Shown: positions 54,518 through 63,332 of the stretch, piece by piece
Layout of the letters: every line of letters starts with the position of its first letter
Numbering within the stretch: position 1 is the first letter of the stretch
Notes under the pieces: model-generated
Told to the model about the DNA's origin: nothing
The model's database searches: none
The model's input: the letters and a program-made list of their open reading frames with translations, nothing else
Program-made: the position numbers and the translations under genes
Assembly: GCA_019636375.1 (NCBI GenBank)
Contig: JAHBXS010000003.1
Coordinates: 62,001-126,000 of the forward strand
Origin: Pirellulaceae bacterium
GTDB lineage: Bacteria > Planctomycetota > Planctomycetia > Pirellulales > Pirellulaceae
Length of the DNA stretch: 64,000 nt
Direction: 5' to 3'

Positions 54518-55736
54518 CAGGGTGAGCGCACTATTTTTCCATGGAAATACCGAGAACTTTGAAGAGGTAGTGTTCATCCCAAGCACATCTTAGTCTTCGA
54601 GTTCGTACACTTTCCTTGTCGCCTTTATAGTTTTTCAGAAGAGTCAAAGCCATACGCCGCATTGAAGAGGAGTTGATAGCGCCTGTTCCGTTGATTCGAC
54701 ATTGGTCTTCATTGAAAATCACATCCAGACGCCAGTGTAGCGAGTTTTCAATACTCCAGTGGGCTCGGCAGCCTTTGGCGAATTTGTCGATGTCCATGGA
54801 AAAGCTCAGCAAATAGTATCGTACTTCGTAGGATTCTTTTCCATCACGAGTCACATTGTTGACCGCCACGCCAATGGTCTTCAAGCCTGGCCACTGATGC
54901 TTTTGCTGCAATTCCTTCGAAACTGGGAACTGGTACCAGGTTCGATGCTCGACTCGCCCATGACCGGTCTCTGTTTTTTCGAGGCATTGAACACCTTCCA
55001 TCGTGCCGAGAATCTCTTCTGCCAAGTCGCTAACGTCGGCTTCTAAAGTCCCCTGATTCCCTTTGAGTCCCAAAATATAGTCGCCCCCCTCTGAAACAAT
55101 CTGGGATGCGATTTCTCGCTGACAACCCATCGCGTCAATCGTCACAATGGCCCCTTCCAATTCGAGCAATGACAACAACTTCGGAATCGCCGTGATCTCA
55201 TTACTCTTCTCGTCGACTGCTTCTTGCCCAAGCACCATTTGATTCTCCGCTGCCCAGGCGGTGACCATGTGTAGGGCTTTGACCCCGTTTTTGTGGTCGT
55301 GCGAACGACGTGCTGTTTTACCATCAATGTTGATGATCGAATGTTCAGTTTCTGGTGCAATTGCCCGCACCCAAGACAAAAAGCAAGCGGTCAATTGTTC
55401 GGGCTTGATCGCTGAAAATACGCGGCGAAACGTGTCGTCAGAAGGGACTCCACTCTTCAGCTTGAGAAACTTCTTGAATAAGTGCTTACGGGCTACACCA
55501 TAGTTATGCATGTCTTTCCAGCCTTCGGCTCCCGATAGCATCGCACAAACACCCAAGACCAAAATATCTATCAAAAGATGACGGCGATTGGATGTTTCGA
55601 TTCGAGGATCAGTGATCGATTCAAAGTGACGAGCAATCTCAAGTTTCGGCATAATGGCATCTCCAAATAGGAAACAAATACCATTTTTTCGACTTGCCTG
55701 AATACCCCAGTTTCGCTAAATAGTGCGCTCACTCTG
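54518..55736. mobile_element. ISAs1-family insertion sequence, complete
   Basis: A 1219-base element. The terminal inverted repeats CAGGGTGAGCGCACTATTT and CAGAGTGAGCGCACTATTT differ at one base. The 10-bp target duplication is CATGGGTTGG (54508-54517 and 55737-55746). One intact transposase gene is carried. The stop codon of the transposase lies inside the left repeat. All parts are present and the duplication is perfect, so the insertion is probably recent. Confidence 0.95.
54531..55652 (-). CDS. ISAs1-family transposase (DDE)
   Basis: Transposase of 373 residues with the family order: an N-terminal DPR.....R H.L.D.L.L..CA.L.GA-type region, NIDGKTARRSHD (first Asp) and TIDAMGCQ (second Asp). 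HWSIENSLHWRLDVIFNED carries the catalytic Glu. Uninterrupted and of normal length. The start is ATG 55652; the stop is inside the inverted repeat. The coding strand is opposite to the neighbouring rep gene. Intact, and expected to be active. Confidence 0.95.
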   Translation of the reverse strand: MPKLEIARHFESITDPRIETSNRRHLLIDILVLGVCAMLSGAEGWKDMHNYGVARKHLFKKFLKLKSGVPSDDTFRRVFSAIKPEQLTACFLSWVRAIAPETEHSIINIDGKTARRSHDHKNGVKALHMVTAWAAENQMVLGQEAVDEKSNEITAIPKLLSLLELEGAIVTIDAMGCQREIASQIVSEGGDYILGLKGNQGTLEADVSDLAEEILGTMEGVQCLEKTETGHGRVEHRTWYQFPVSKELQQKHQWPGLKTIGVAVNNVTRDGKESYEVRYYLLSFSMDIDKFAKGCRAHWSIENSLHWRLDVIFNEDQCRINGTGAINSSSMRRMALTLLKNYKGDKESVRTRRLRCAWDEHYLFKVLGISMEK

Positions 55737-55746
55737 CATGGGTTGG
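55737..55746. repeat. Target-site duplication, right copy
   Basis: CATGGGTTGG adjoining the right inverted repeat of the ISAs1 element. Confidence 0.9.
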
Positions 55747-55890
55747 CGAAGTGTTGACGGAGACGGATAGCTCCCTGCAATCGACCATCCAGACGACTTA
55801 CCTATCCTGCAGAAAATGTTCGAGTCGTTTCCTCGCCTTTTCGGCTTTCATATTTCCGGGGCTGAGTAGCCGAGTTCGATTCCACCTTTT

Positions 55891-55962
55891 AAGCGAAGGC
55901 CGAATATTGGCATCTTATTGGAAGCCTTCGCTTCCGTTATAGTGCCGTTAAACTTCCGTTAT
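55891..55962. promoter_or_regulatory. Inverted repeat and phased CCGTTA boxes upstream of the rep gene
   Basis: AAGCGAAGGC (55891-55900) is inverted as GCCTTCGCTT (55924-55933), perfect over 10 bases with a 23-base spacer. CCGTTA then occurs at 55934, 55945 and 55956, exactly 11 bases apart. Two of these lie in the longer direct repeat CTTCCGTTAT (55931, 55953). Phased short repeats and a palindrome in front of a replication initiator gene are a typical operator for the initiator itself; binding is not shown. Confidence 0.65.
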
Positions 55963-55995
55963 TTCAAGAGTGAACTTGTGAAAATCTTCTAGCCC

Positions 55996-57381
55996 GTGGC
56001 CAACGACTCAACCCTTCGAACACCGGCCACCACAACCGCAACTGCCAAAGCCCAGCTTACGATGGTCGAACATGCTCTCTGTCCGCTCGATAGCCGTCAG
56101 TCACTCAAAAGGGGATTCATTCACGAAACCACCTTCGCTTATACCGACCCGAACCGGAACCGCAAAAAGGGGAAAGTGCAAATCGGCTCCGTCCACGGCC
56201 TCAGCCCGACCGATGAACTCTATTTATGGGGGATTCTCGGATTAGCACTGGCAGGCCGAGAACCAAGCAACGACTTTTACGCCACGCCGTACTGGATACT
56301 TCGCCAACTTGGTCGCATTACGCCAACGAAGAAGGGGAGTCGAGAGTTTCAGCTCTTTCGCGACAGCCTGCAACGATTGGCCGGAGTCCGCTACCACAGC
56401 ACCGCCTTTTACGATCCGTTAAGAGGGGAGCACCGCGAAGTCAGCTTTGGATTGCTCAACTACAGCTTACCGCTGGACGACAAATCAGCCCGAGCTTGGC
56501 GGTTTGCCTTCGATCCGATCTTCTGGGAACTGGTCTCCGCCAACCGGAGTTCATTAAAATTCGACATGCAACTTTATTCGCAATTGTCACCCGCAGCACG
56601 CCGAATGTACCTGTTCCTCAAAAAGCAGTTTTGGAGAAATACGGTAACGGGATCGCTCAACATGACCGAGACCGCCGTCAACGTGCTCGGATTCCAAGCC
56701 AGCAGCAAAGCCCCCGAACTCCGTCGCAAACTGGAGTCGGTCATCCGGGAACTGATCGACTGTGAAATCGTCACGTTGGGACTGGCTCAAGAATCGATCA
56801 AAGATTGCTTTAAGAAAGAAGGAGTGGGGGAGTATCGCTTCATCCTGCACCGAGGAGCCGCCGCAGATCGAGCAGGGGAATTAGGAACGACGAAACCCGA
56901 AGATTCGCCCTTCTTTGATCCATTAACAGTCATCGGCTTCGACCGCCGAGCCATCGTCCGATTACTAGCCGCACACAAACCGAGTTTACTTGCCCAATGG
57001 ATCGACATCACCCAAGCGGCAATGGAAAGGGGAGTCATCGACATGAGTCCGCCCGCTTATTTCATGTACTATGTTGACCGCAAAGCGACTCCACCCGATT
57101 GGTGGCACGAGCTTCGACGGAAGGAGCGTCAACAGGAGGCAGAACAACAACGAGCCAACCGACAATTCGAGCACAAGTTTTCAGAGGAAATGGGATTTGA
57201 TGAGTACCTCAAAACCGAAGCCCGCGACGCATTTGAAAACGTCATGCAATCGGTCATTCAAGACTTTATGAAGACCGGCAAGCAACGACAAGAAGTCGAA
57301 CAAATTGCCCGCGAGCACACTTTGCGGCACTTCCGTAATAAGTACCGCAAAGAGAAACAGCCCTCGTTTGAACAACTATGA
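55996..57381 (+). CDS. Plasmid-type replication initiator protein (RepA/RPA-like)
   Basis: A 461-residue protein of the replication-initiator-A type. It has the early LKRGFIHETTFAYTDP segment, GSVHGLSPTDELYLWGILGLAL, a YATPYWILRQLG winged-helix-like region, and SPAARRMYLFLKKQFWR. A charged C-terminal coiled tail (RRKERQQEAEQQRANRQFEH) follows. Such proteins start plasmid replication by binding iterons and melting an AT-rich region. Start is GTG 55996. The gene lies between candidate operator repeats and iteron-like repeats, a complete replicon layout. Its presence with otherwise chromosomal neighbours suggests an integrated plasmid or plasmid-derived island. Confident on family, moderate on function here. 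Confidence 0.85.
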   Translation: MANDSTLRTPATTTATAKAQLTMVEHALCPLDSRQSLKRGFIHETTFAYTDPNRNRKKGKVQIGSVHGLSPTDELYLWGILGLALAGREPSNDFYATPYWILRQLGRITPTKKGSREFQLFRDSLQRLAGVRYHSTAFYDPLRGEHREVSFGLLNYSLPLDDKSARAWRFAFDPIFWELVSANRSSLKFDMQLYSQLSPAARRMYLFLKKQFWRNTVTGSLNMTETAVNVLGFQASSKAPELRRKLESVIRELIDCEIVTLGLAQESIKDCFKKEGVGEYRFILHRGAAADRAGELGTTKPEDSPFFDPLTVIGFDRRAIVRLLAAHKPSLLAQWIDITQAAMERGVIDMSPPAYFMYYVDRKATPPDWWHELRRKERQQEAEQQRANRQFEHKFSEEMGFDEYLKTEARDAFENVMQSVIQDFMKTGKQRQEVEQIAREHTLRHFRNKYRKEKQPSFEQL

Positions 57382-57455
57382 TTCATCGATTCAGCCATCC
57401 ATTTCGGCCATTGAACAATCATCAAAAACAGACTGTTTTTTCGTACCGTTCATTG

Positions 57456-57539
57456 GTGGACTTTGCGACATGTTTCAAGACTCTCATCAGTGGACTTTGC
57501 GACATGCTTTCAGCAAGAGCTGGTGGACTATGCGCCATG
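57456..57539. repeat. Three iteron-like direct repeats downstream of rep
   Basis: GTGGACTTTGCGACATG (57456-57472) recurs exactly at 57490-57506 and with two changes at 57523-57539 (GTGGACTATGCGCCATG). Starts are 34 and 33 bases apart, about three helical turns. This is the usual geometry for initiator binding sites in a plasmid origin. Confidence 0.75.
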
Positions 57540-58282
57540 TTTTGGAAACGATTGACTTGCAAAAAATCACAACATCAAGCCAATCTGTTTGATTTTCACG
57601 GCAACGCCAAAGTAATGTTTACAAATCATATTGAAACAAAAGACGGGCAAAGCCCGTATTGTTTGAAAGAAAGTTTTACTCGATTCATTCCAAGCGAACT
57701 TTTTCGTCGTAAACCTGGATTCATTCACCACAAAAAAAGACCGGAGGTCGGAGGTTCAGAAAAGTTCTCGATCAACTTAAAGTCCAATCCTGATTTTGTT
57801 TTAATGCTCGTTATTGACAGTTTGTCAACTTGACGCGAAATCAATAAAAAATCGGCGACTTGACAAATTTGCATTTTGCCAGCCTTGTCGCACTTGGCCA
57901 CATTCGCCCAGCTTCCAATTCACTTCGCACTTCAAACTTTTCACTTCACCCTTCATCGACCCCCAAACGGATCGGTCAACGGGTCACTCCACGGGTCGGC
58001 GGAACCGAACCCGCTTTCGGCTTAGCGAAGCCGCCTGGTTCACCTTTAGTAGGGCGGGGTGTCGACGGGACTATCGCCCGCGACCGGCGGCGGAGCGACT
58101 GCGCAGGAAGCTTGCGACCCCGCCGCCGGTCGCGGCCTTCGCTCCCCTTCGGTCGCTCCGCCCTCGACACCCCGCCGCACCCCACTTCGCCATTCGCCAT
58201 CGCCACCCAACGCCCCAACCTCATTAACACAGCCAGCGGACACGCATCGGAGGGTCGGATTCAAGCTTGTTGGATATTCAAC
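57540..58282. other. Possible origin/AT-rich region and long non-coding stretch
   Basis: Downstream of the iterons lies an AT-rich region with TTGACA-GTT-TGTCAA (57814-57828), a perfect 6-bp palindrome, and a segment rich in A runs. It then turns into a GC-rich palindromic block (58053-58176). Short frames here cross the repeats and have low-complexity Arg/Pro-rich translations. I see no credible gene. Confidence 0.55.
58053..58176. repeat. Nested GC-rich palindrome
   Basis: GGCGGGGTGTCGA (58053-58065) pairs with TCGACACCCCGCC (58164-58176), perfect over 13 bases. Inside, GCGACCGGCGGCGG (58080-58093) pairs with CCGCCGCCGGTCGC (58120-58133), perfect over 14. GGCGGAGCGAC (58089-58099) also matches GTCGCTCCGCC (58152-58162), so alternative foldings exist. 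The block is much GC-richer than its flanks. Likely a palindromic mobile or REP-type element. Confidence 0.75.
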
Positions 58283-58945
58283 TCAGTCAGATCCAATAAG
58301 CAAAACAAGGTGGTGGCAATAGAAATCCTCTGTCTTTCTATCAGCAATCTCAGTGCGGCGATGTTTGGTGATCTGATGAGCACGATTCGGGAGTTTAGGG
58401 TGACCGTACGGACGTTTTCGAATTCGTTTGGCAATATTCCTCAATGTTTCTTCTGGGCAACCTTCGATTAAGTAAGCCAACAACGCTGCCTCGCGGCTGA
58501 AAGTAGCGTATCGCCCAGTTAAAAAGTTAGTCATTTCTCCCGTGTAAGCCTCCACATCCATTGGTGAATTTAAGACCTTGCCTTCAATCGGCCAAACGCA
58601 ATTAGGATTAGCGTACCAAACGAAACCGACATCTGGACACGGCGATCGAGCATTCCTAGTTTTTCGATGAAATTGCTCAGGTGGTTGATGAACAACTGCG
58701 AACGGAGCATCGCCGGATTTCAGTTCTTGAATTCGCAAGCAGACAAGATTATTTAGTGATTCCTCTTTGGCCTCATCATTTGCCTCCACCGACATCAACT
58801 TCAAGTCGTTTTCTCTGATGCGATCACAGGCTCGCCAAATCAAATCCACCAGCAAGAAGGAGTGGTCTTCGCACCAGCGTCGTGCGATGGCTTCAAATAG
58901 CGGAGTCTTCGGCCAACGCCGAAGCTGAAAACCTCGGCGGTTCAT
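58283..58945 (-). CDS. Small protein with PD-(D/E)XK-like motif, coupled to the methyltransferase
   Basis: A 220-residue protein I do not recognise by family. The central region has CPDVGFVWY with Asp 105, then PIEGK with Glu 121 and Lys 123. This D-x15-E-x-K spacing is compatible with a PD-(D/E)XK nuclease core. The segment after it is helical and hydrophobic (REAALLAYLIEG), and the tail is basic (RIRKR). It lies downstream of the large methyltransferase with a 4-base ATGA overlap, so the pair is translated together. A nuclease subunit of a restriction-modification-like system is the obvious inference, but the motif is short and unverified. A regulatory role is also possible. Confidence 0.6.
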   Translation of the reverse strand: MNRRGFQLRRWPKTPLFEAIARRWCEDHSFLLVDLIWRACDRIRENDLKLMSVEANDEAKEESLNNLVCLRIQELKSGDAPFAVVHQPPEQFHRKTRNARSPCPDVGFVWYANPNCVWPIEGKVLNSPMDVEAYTGEMTNFLTGRYATFSREAALLAYLIEGCPEETLRNIAKRIRKRPYGHPKLPNRAHQITKHRRTEIADRKTEDFYCHHLVLLIGSD

Positions 58946-61900
58946 TCGTCTACTCCGTCAATGTCTGGCGCGTTATCAAGTTGCCAAGATTGGACGTCAA
59001 TCGCAACTTCGTCGCCGTCACGCAAGCCTGCCGAGCGTGTCCAGTAACGCACACGATCCGGCTTGACGATATAGATGACGGCCGTTTCTTTTCCGTCGAT
59101 TTCGTGCTTACTATACACACGGGCCACGCGTTGAAAAAAGATCCCGCCTGAGTCATGGCTGTTTGTCTTCAGATATTCGTTATTCAGTTGTGTGAGTCGA
59201 AAACAAAGTTCATCCGAGTCGATCTGCTCAACCTGAATCTCTGGATCGTCTTGATGGTCAAGATAAAACGCGATCAACCGGACAGGCAACAGCGGCGTTT
59301 CTTTTTGCTCTTGAAAGATCTTCACAGTGATTTGGACATCTTCACCAAATCCAGCTTTCAGGACTCGACAGAAGTATTCGCAGTATTGCGTGAGTTCAGG
59401 TTCTAATTTTCCCCCCTTACGTACATTCATTTCGACCCGTTGCGTCAATTGTCGACCAGCTGAACATTCGTTCCCCTGAAAGTCCGGTAAAGTGAACCGA
59501 AACAAGTCGGCAATCATCGCCATTTCAGCATCTTTCAAACCGAATGCAACGGCAACTCGCTGATCCAACTCTTCGTAATTAGTTATGTTCATCAATCCAC
59601 TTCTATCGGGCGGAAGTGGGATTTTGAAGAAATCTTTTTTGTTTGGTTCAGGAATCCAGGAAGCGAGGCGTCCGCTGGAAAGCAACAAAAAGTAAACCGC
59701 AATAGCACTATTGATCGTGGCCCAAATTGTCTGCGCCAATTCCGTATCATCATTTTTGACATGGATGCTGAAGTAGCTTCGCGTGCAAAGCACGGCTCCA
59801 ATTGATGGCGACGAATCTACAATCGCACACTTAAAACGAGCAGTACCTTTTTGCCAGCTTTGCTTGACGATCAGTTGGGGTAACGCAAAAGCGGACATGT
59901 CTGTTGAGTCAGATTCATGCGTGAATGCATCTTTGTTGATCGGCAATTCTGATGCATCTAAATATCGAAAACAATCGTCCAGAATGTCATCATTTTCGAT
60001 TATCGGCATGTCAAGCAATTCCGTTTGTCGAATCTGTTTCGTTTTTCCCCGGCTGACGCCCCTTCGGGATACAATCACCCCCTGATTTTCAAGCGATTCC
60101 AAATCCTGTAAAAGCGAAAGACGTTGCATCAAATAGAAATCGCGTCTTCCACCCCAAGCAAAAGAAGTCCACGCTTGAGGATGGAGTGATTCCTCACGTG
60201 TTAAGTGTGTGACGTCTTGAGGCTCGACAATTACTGAGTAGTTGCTGTCAGCAATTTCAGATTCTGTATCTGAGATAGTGTTTTTTGGACAGACATATAC
60301 AATGCGTGAATCATCGGGAGGGGAAACAACAAATGAAACAATACATGGCGGCGACATAGACTTTCGAGTTCGACGCGCAAATCCGAAAAGGTGAAATCTG
60401 AGCGGCGAGAGATTTGTTATTTCTTCAACCGAATACGTTTTGAGAAATTGGTTTCGAATCGCCAAAGATGTGCCGGTTGAGTTAAACAGAAACGCACTGG
60501 CCGACTGAATCATTGAGACGTGGGCGTGGGGTTTTGCCATCAAAGCCGACTTTGCCAAAAAAAGAGTTCCTATGTCATGGTTTGCAATCGGCCACCGATG
60601 TTCCTTTCTTTGTGACCATGTTTTTGCGTGACGAGTCACCGTGTCTTTGCCCCATGGTGCGTTTCCAATAACTAGATCGTAGGAACCCGCATCGGACCGG
60701 GTATCAAATCCATCGACGCCTTCCGCGAAAAAATCGCTGGCAATCAATCGCTCTCCCCGCATTCGTGGGAACTTGGTGTTGCGTAGATAATTCTTGGGAT
60801 CAATCTCATCGCACATTGTTAGGTAAAGACTGAACGACGCGACGCGAACTGCATGTTCGTCGATATCGACACCAAACAGATTACGCTCCAATAACCGGCG
60901 CAAGACAGGCGGTGGCGGTTGTTCTTGTCCGTGTGCATTCTTCCAGCGTTGAATCAATCTTTGGTATGCCTTAACCAAAAAAATCCCGCTTCCGCAAGCG
61001 GGGTCGAGTACTTTCAAATCCCAGTTATCACCATCCCACGGCAATACTCCGTCGAGCATATAGTCAACCAGAAATCCGGGTGTGTAATGGGCACCTTTTT
61101 CAGTTACAAACTCCTCATAGATACTACTAATCAACTCAAGGGGAATGACATCAAAAGCGTACTGACGCCATAGAAATCGCTGACGGCTTTTTAGTTTAAG
61201 GGTTCCACTTACAAATTCCGCCAGCGTCTGTAAATGCACCTCGCTGACGACCTTACGTTCGGCTCGCCACTCTGCTTCGCGAGCAGTTTTCGTTGACCCT
61301 TTGCCCGGAAACAAGTCGCCATTGAACTTAGAGTTTAGCCAACGAAAAAAACGGTACGCTTCCTCATAGTCTGCAAGAATTGAACTGAGACCGCCATGAA
61401 CTTGTTTTAGCACTCCCTCATTGTTTAGTCGCTTCAACAAGCCGGGGTTAATCGCCGAATTACCTTCCGAATCCTTTCGATCGAACAGGAATTGGGCGAA
61501 GATGATGCGAGCTAGTAGGTCATGGATTGTGTCGTCTGGCAAATCCTGTTTGGAAAGCTCCTTGCGAACTGCCGTCAACTCATCCAACAATACTCGATCC
61601 GCACGACCGTCGCGCTTGAATCTTTCGGGAAACTGGCGATAGAAATCACCGCTGGCAAGTCGAACCCAATTCAATGCGTGGGCTGCAAGTTCAGACGCAG
61701 AAGCTGGGTCGTCGAGATCCATGCTCGCTTCCCGAATCATTGCCGGTAGTTCTTGGGACATCGACGACGGAACCTCGCAACATGTCCAAGTGCGAATCAA
61801 GTTCGGCTCGACCGTGATGAGCAATGGCGCTCGCGCAAAGTTCCATGCTAACCGATGAGCTTGGGCCAACAACGTATGGTTGACAACTTGACGAAAGTTG

Positions 61901-62118
61901 CAAACCACCGCGATCGGCGAAGCGGTCACGCTGGCATTGGGACTCTTGGTCAATAATCCGACCGTGACAACTGGGTGGTCGTTCAGTTGCCGGTTCAATT
62001 CACGCTCGATTTTTTCCTTGACAACTCTGACCAACACGCGAGCCCCAGCGCCTTGGGGAGACATAATCTCCTCAGGCTTTGGCCAATGCATCGTTTTGGT
62101 CAGGACTTCTAGACTCAT
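58942..62118 (-). CDS. N6-adenine DNA methyltransferase, type IIG/Eco57I-like
   Basis: The 1058-residue protein has an N-terminal region of about 330 residues without a recognised active site. A gamma-class N6-adenine methyltransferase core follows. EKGAHYTPGFLVDYMLD precedes motif I, DPACGSG (372-378). The catalytic motif IV reads GNAPW (485-489) instead of the usual NPPY. Hydrophobic strands follow (SDAGSYDLVIGNAPWG). The C-terminal half (from about residue 620) may be target recognition. The arrangement resembles type IIG and BREX-PglX-like enzymes; the N-terminus (LLITVEPNLIRTW) could be a degenerate nuclease domain. ATG 62118 is the start. Coupled to the small protein downstream. No helicase, phosphatase or BREX-type partner is nearby. 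Confidence 0.85.
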   Translation of the reverse strand: MSLEVLTKTMHWPKPEEIMSPQGAGARVLVRVVKEKIERELNRQLNDHPVVTVGLLTKSPNASVTASPIAVVCNFRQVVNHTLLAQAHRLAWNFARAPLLITVEPNLIRTWTCCEVPSSMSQELPAMIREASMDLDDPASASELAAHALNWVRLASGDFYRQFPERFKRDGRADRVLLDELTAVRKELSKQDLPDDTIHDLLARIIFAQFLFDRKDSEGNSAINPGLLKRLNNEGVLKQVHGGLSSILADYEEAYRFFRWLNSKFNGDLFPGKGSTKTAREAEWRAERKVVSEVHLQTLAEFVSGTLKLKSRQRFLWRQYAFDVIPLELISSIYEEFVTEKGAHYTPGFLVDYMLDGVLPWDGDNWDLKVLDPACGSGIFLVKAYQRLIQRWKNAHGQEQPPPPVLRRLLERNLFGVDIDEHAVRVASFSLYLTMCDEIDPKNYLRNTKFPRMRGERLIASDFFAEGVDGFDTRSDAGSYDLVIGNAPWGKDTVTRHAKTWSQRKEHRWPIANHDIGTLFLAKSALMAKPHAHVSMIQSASAFLFNSTGTSLAIRNQFLKTYSVEEITNLSPLRFHLFGFARRTRKSMSPPCIVSFVVSPPDDSRIVYVCPKNTISDTESEIADSNYSVIVEPQDVTHLTREESLHPQAWTSFAWGGRRDFYLMQRLSLLQDLESLENQGVIVSRRGVSRGKTKQIRQTELLDMPIIENDDILDDCFRYLDASELPINKDAFTHESDSTDMSAFALPQLIVKQSWQKGTARFKCAIVDSSPSIGAVLCTRSYFSIHVKNDDTELAQTIWATINSAIAVYFLLLSSGRLASWIPEPNKKDFFKIPLPPDRSGLMNITNYEELDQRVAVAFGLKDAEMAMIADLFRFTLPDFQGNECSAGRQLTQRVEMNVRKGGKLEPELTQYCEYFCRVLKAGFGEDVQITVKIFQEQKETPLLPVRLIAFYLDHQDDPEIQVEQIDSDELCFRLTQLNNEYLKTNSHDSGGIFFQRVARVYSKHEIDGKETAVIYIVKPDRVRYWTRSAGLRDGDEVAIDVQSWQLDNAPDIDGVDE

Positions 62119-62336
62119 AGTTATCAGCAGACATAAAGGAAAATCACCTAGCTCATGATTTTAGCTAATTTTCTTTGACTTTTCAGCTACCGGACACCTC
62201 GGCACACTCAAAGACCATTTGTATACAACTTTGTGACACGTTAGGTCAATCCCAGTCGAAAATCTTAAGGACTTCCAAAAATTCGATCGAGTGATACTTT
62301 TGCAATATTGATCAACAAGCTACTTCGGCAACATCG

Positions 62337-62880
62337 CTACCGTTTGAGGAAATTGACGTGTTCCCAATCTTGAATATCTTCGGGTTGTCTTGCTTCGGCA
62401 GTTTTTTGACTTACCAAACCTGAGACCATTTCCCGTTTTGAAAGTTCCCACAACAATTCCTTGAACCCCGCTTCACCCTCTGGATCATTGTCGGGGAAGA
62501 GCAGGACTCGATTGTTGGCGACTTGTTTGGCGAAGCGGACGATGGCGTCGATTTGGGTTTCGGTCGCTCGGTTGCTGCAAAGGCCGACGGCACAGATGCC
62601 CAGTTCGTCCAAGCGAATCACGTCGTTCATTCCCTCGACCACAACCAAGCCGTTTTGCTTGAGTGATTCCTGAAGTTGAGGTTCTTCTAATCGAGAGACC
62701 ATCGCACCGAATAACTCGATGCCGCGATGATAGCCAGCAACATATCGATGCTTGTTCGGTTTCTTGCCCTCTGGTTTTCCATCCTTGATCCACTGATCCC
62801 ATTTCTTTTCAAAGGTCAGGTCACGACCGGAGTAGGAAACAATGTCACCACGAACATTTCGATGAGTGGTGTAGGGTGCG
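62337..62880 (-). pseudogene. Primase/TOPRIM relic, 5' end disrupted
   Basis: The conserved part reads GIELFGAM followed by a TOPRIM fold: VVVEGMNDVIRLDELG with the acidic Glu, then LLFPDNDPEGEAGF with the DxD-like metal site. Upstream of about residue 50 the sequence resembles the zinc-end/linker part of DnaG (GDIVSYSGRD). The frame then enters a short palindromic block (62868-62985, TGCGTTACGCA-type) and hits an in-frame stop. The N-terminal zinc-binding and catalytic entry domains are therefore gone. Probably a truncated DnaG- or plasmid-type primase. Open frame extends to 62954, but those first ~25 residues come from the repeat. Confidence 0.75.
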
Positions 62881-63080
62881 TGAAGGCGGCGCGGGTGGTG
62901 CGTTACGCAAGTCGAGCTGATGAACCATTGAATCTCTGTGAACTGAACAATCAAAACTGCCGCCGAAACGCACCAACTCAGCTACCACCTATCAACAAGA
63001 CAGTTTCTTGATCGATTACATTACTTTGGGTAAAATCTTAAGGTCAGGAGATTTCTACTTTTACTAAAAGCGAGGAAACA

Positions 63081-63332
63081 ATGTCAACTGATTTATCACC
63101 CGAAAACGAACTATTTCTTTCGAGACTTGTCGAGACGGGAACCTTTGCAAGTCGGCGACAAGCACTTGACGAAAGTGTCGCTCTTCTTCGCAAAAGAAAT
63201 GAGTTGGTGGAGCGTATTGCTGAAGGACGCCGCCAGTTGGATGCAGGAGAATTTGTAGAGTTTGACGATGCTTCTCTTGAAGAGTATTTTGGCCGGTTGA
63301 AACAACGGGCAAATGGGAACATTACGCCGTGA
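63081..63332 (+). CDS. parD: ParD-family antitoxin
   Basis: An 83-residue ParD-type antitoxin. The N-terminal ribbon-helix-helix is LSPENELFLSRLVETGTFASRRQALDESVALL, and a flexible acidic C-terminal arm follows (DASLEEYFGRL), which should wrap the toxin. GAGG at 63071-63074 precedes ATG 63081. The stop overlaps the start of the toxin gene (GTGA). It should repress its own promoter with the toxin. Family is clear; the exact subgroup was not determined. Confidence 0.88.
   Translation: MSTDLSPENELFLSRLVETGTFASRRQALDESVALLRKRNELVERIAEGRRQLDAGEFVEFDDASLEEYFGRLKQRANGNITP

Noticed and set aside
57456..57539. CRISPR-like repetition
   Set aside because: Only three diverging repeats with 16-17-base spacers and no cas genes; geometry fits iterons.
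57834..58471. Several Arg/Pro-rich open frames
   Set aside because: They cross the GC-rich palindrome, have low complexity and overlap each other on both strands.
62727..63011. A 94-codon plus-strand frame antisense to the primase relic
   Set aside because: It is antisense to the TOPRIM coding sequence and passes through the palindromic repeat.
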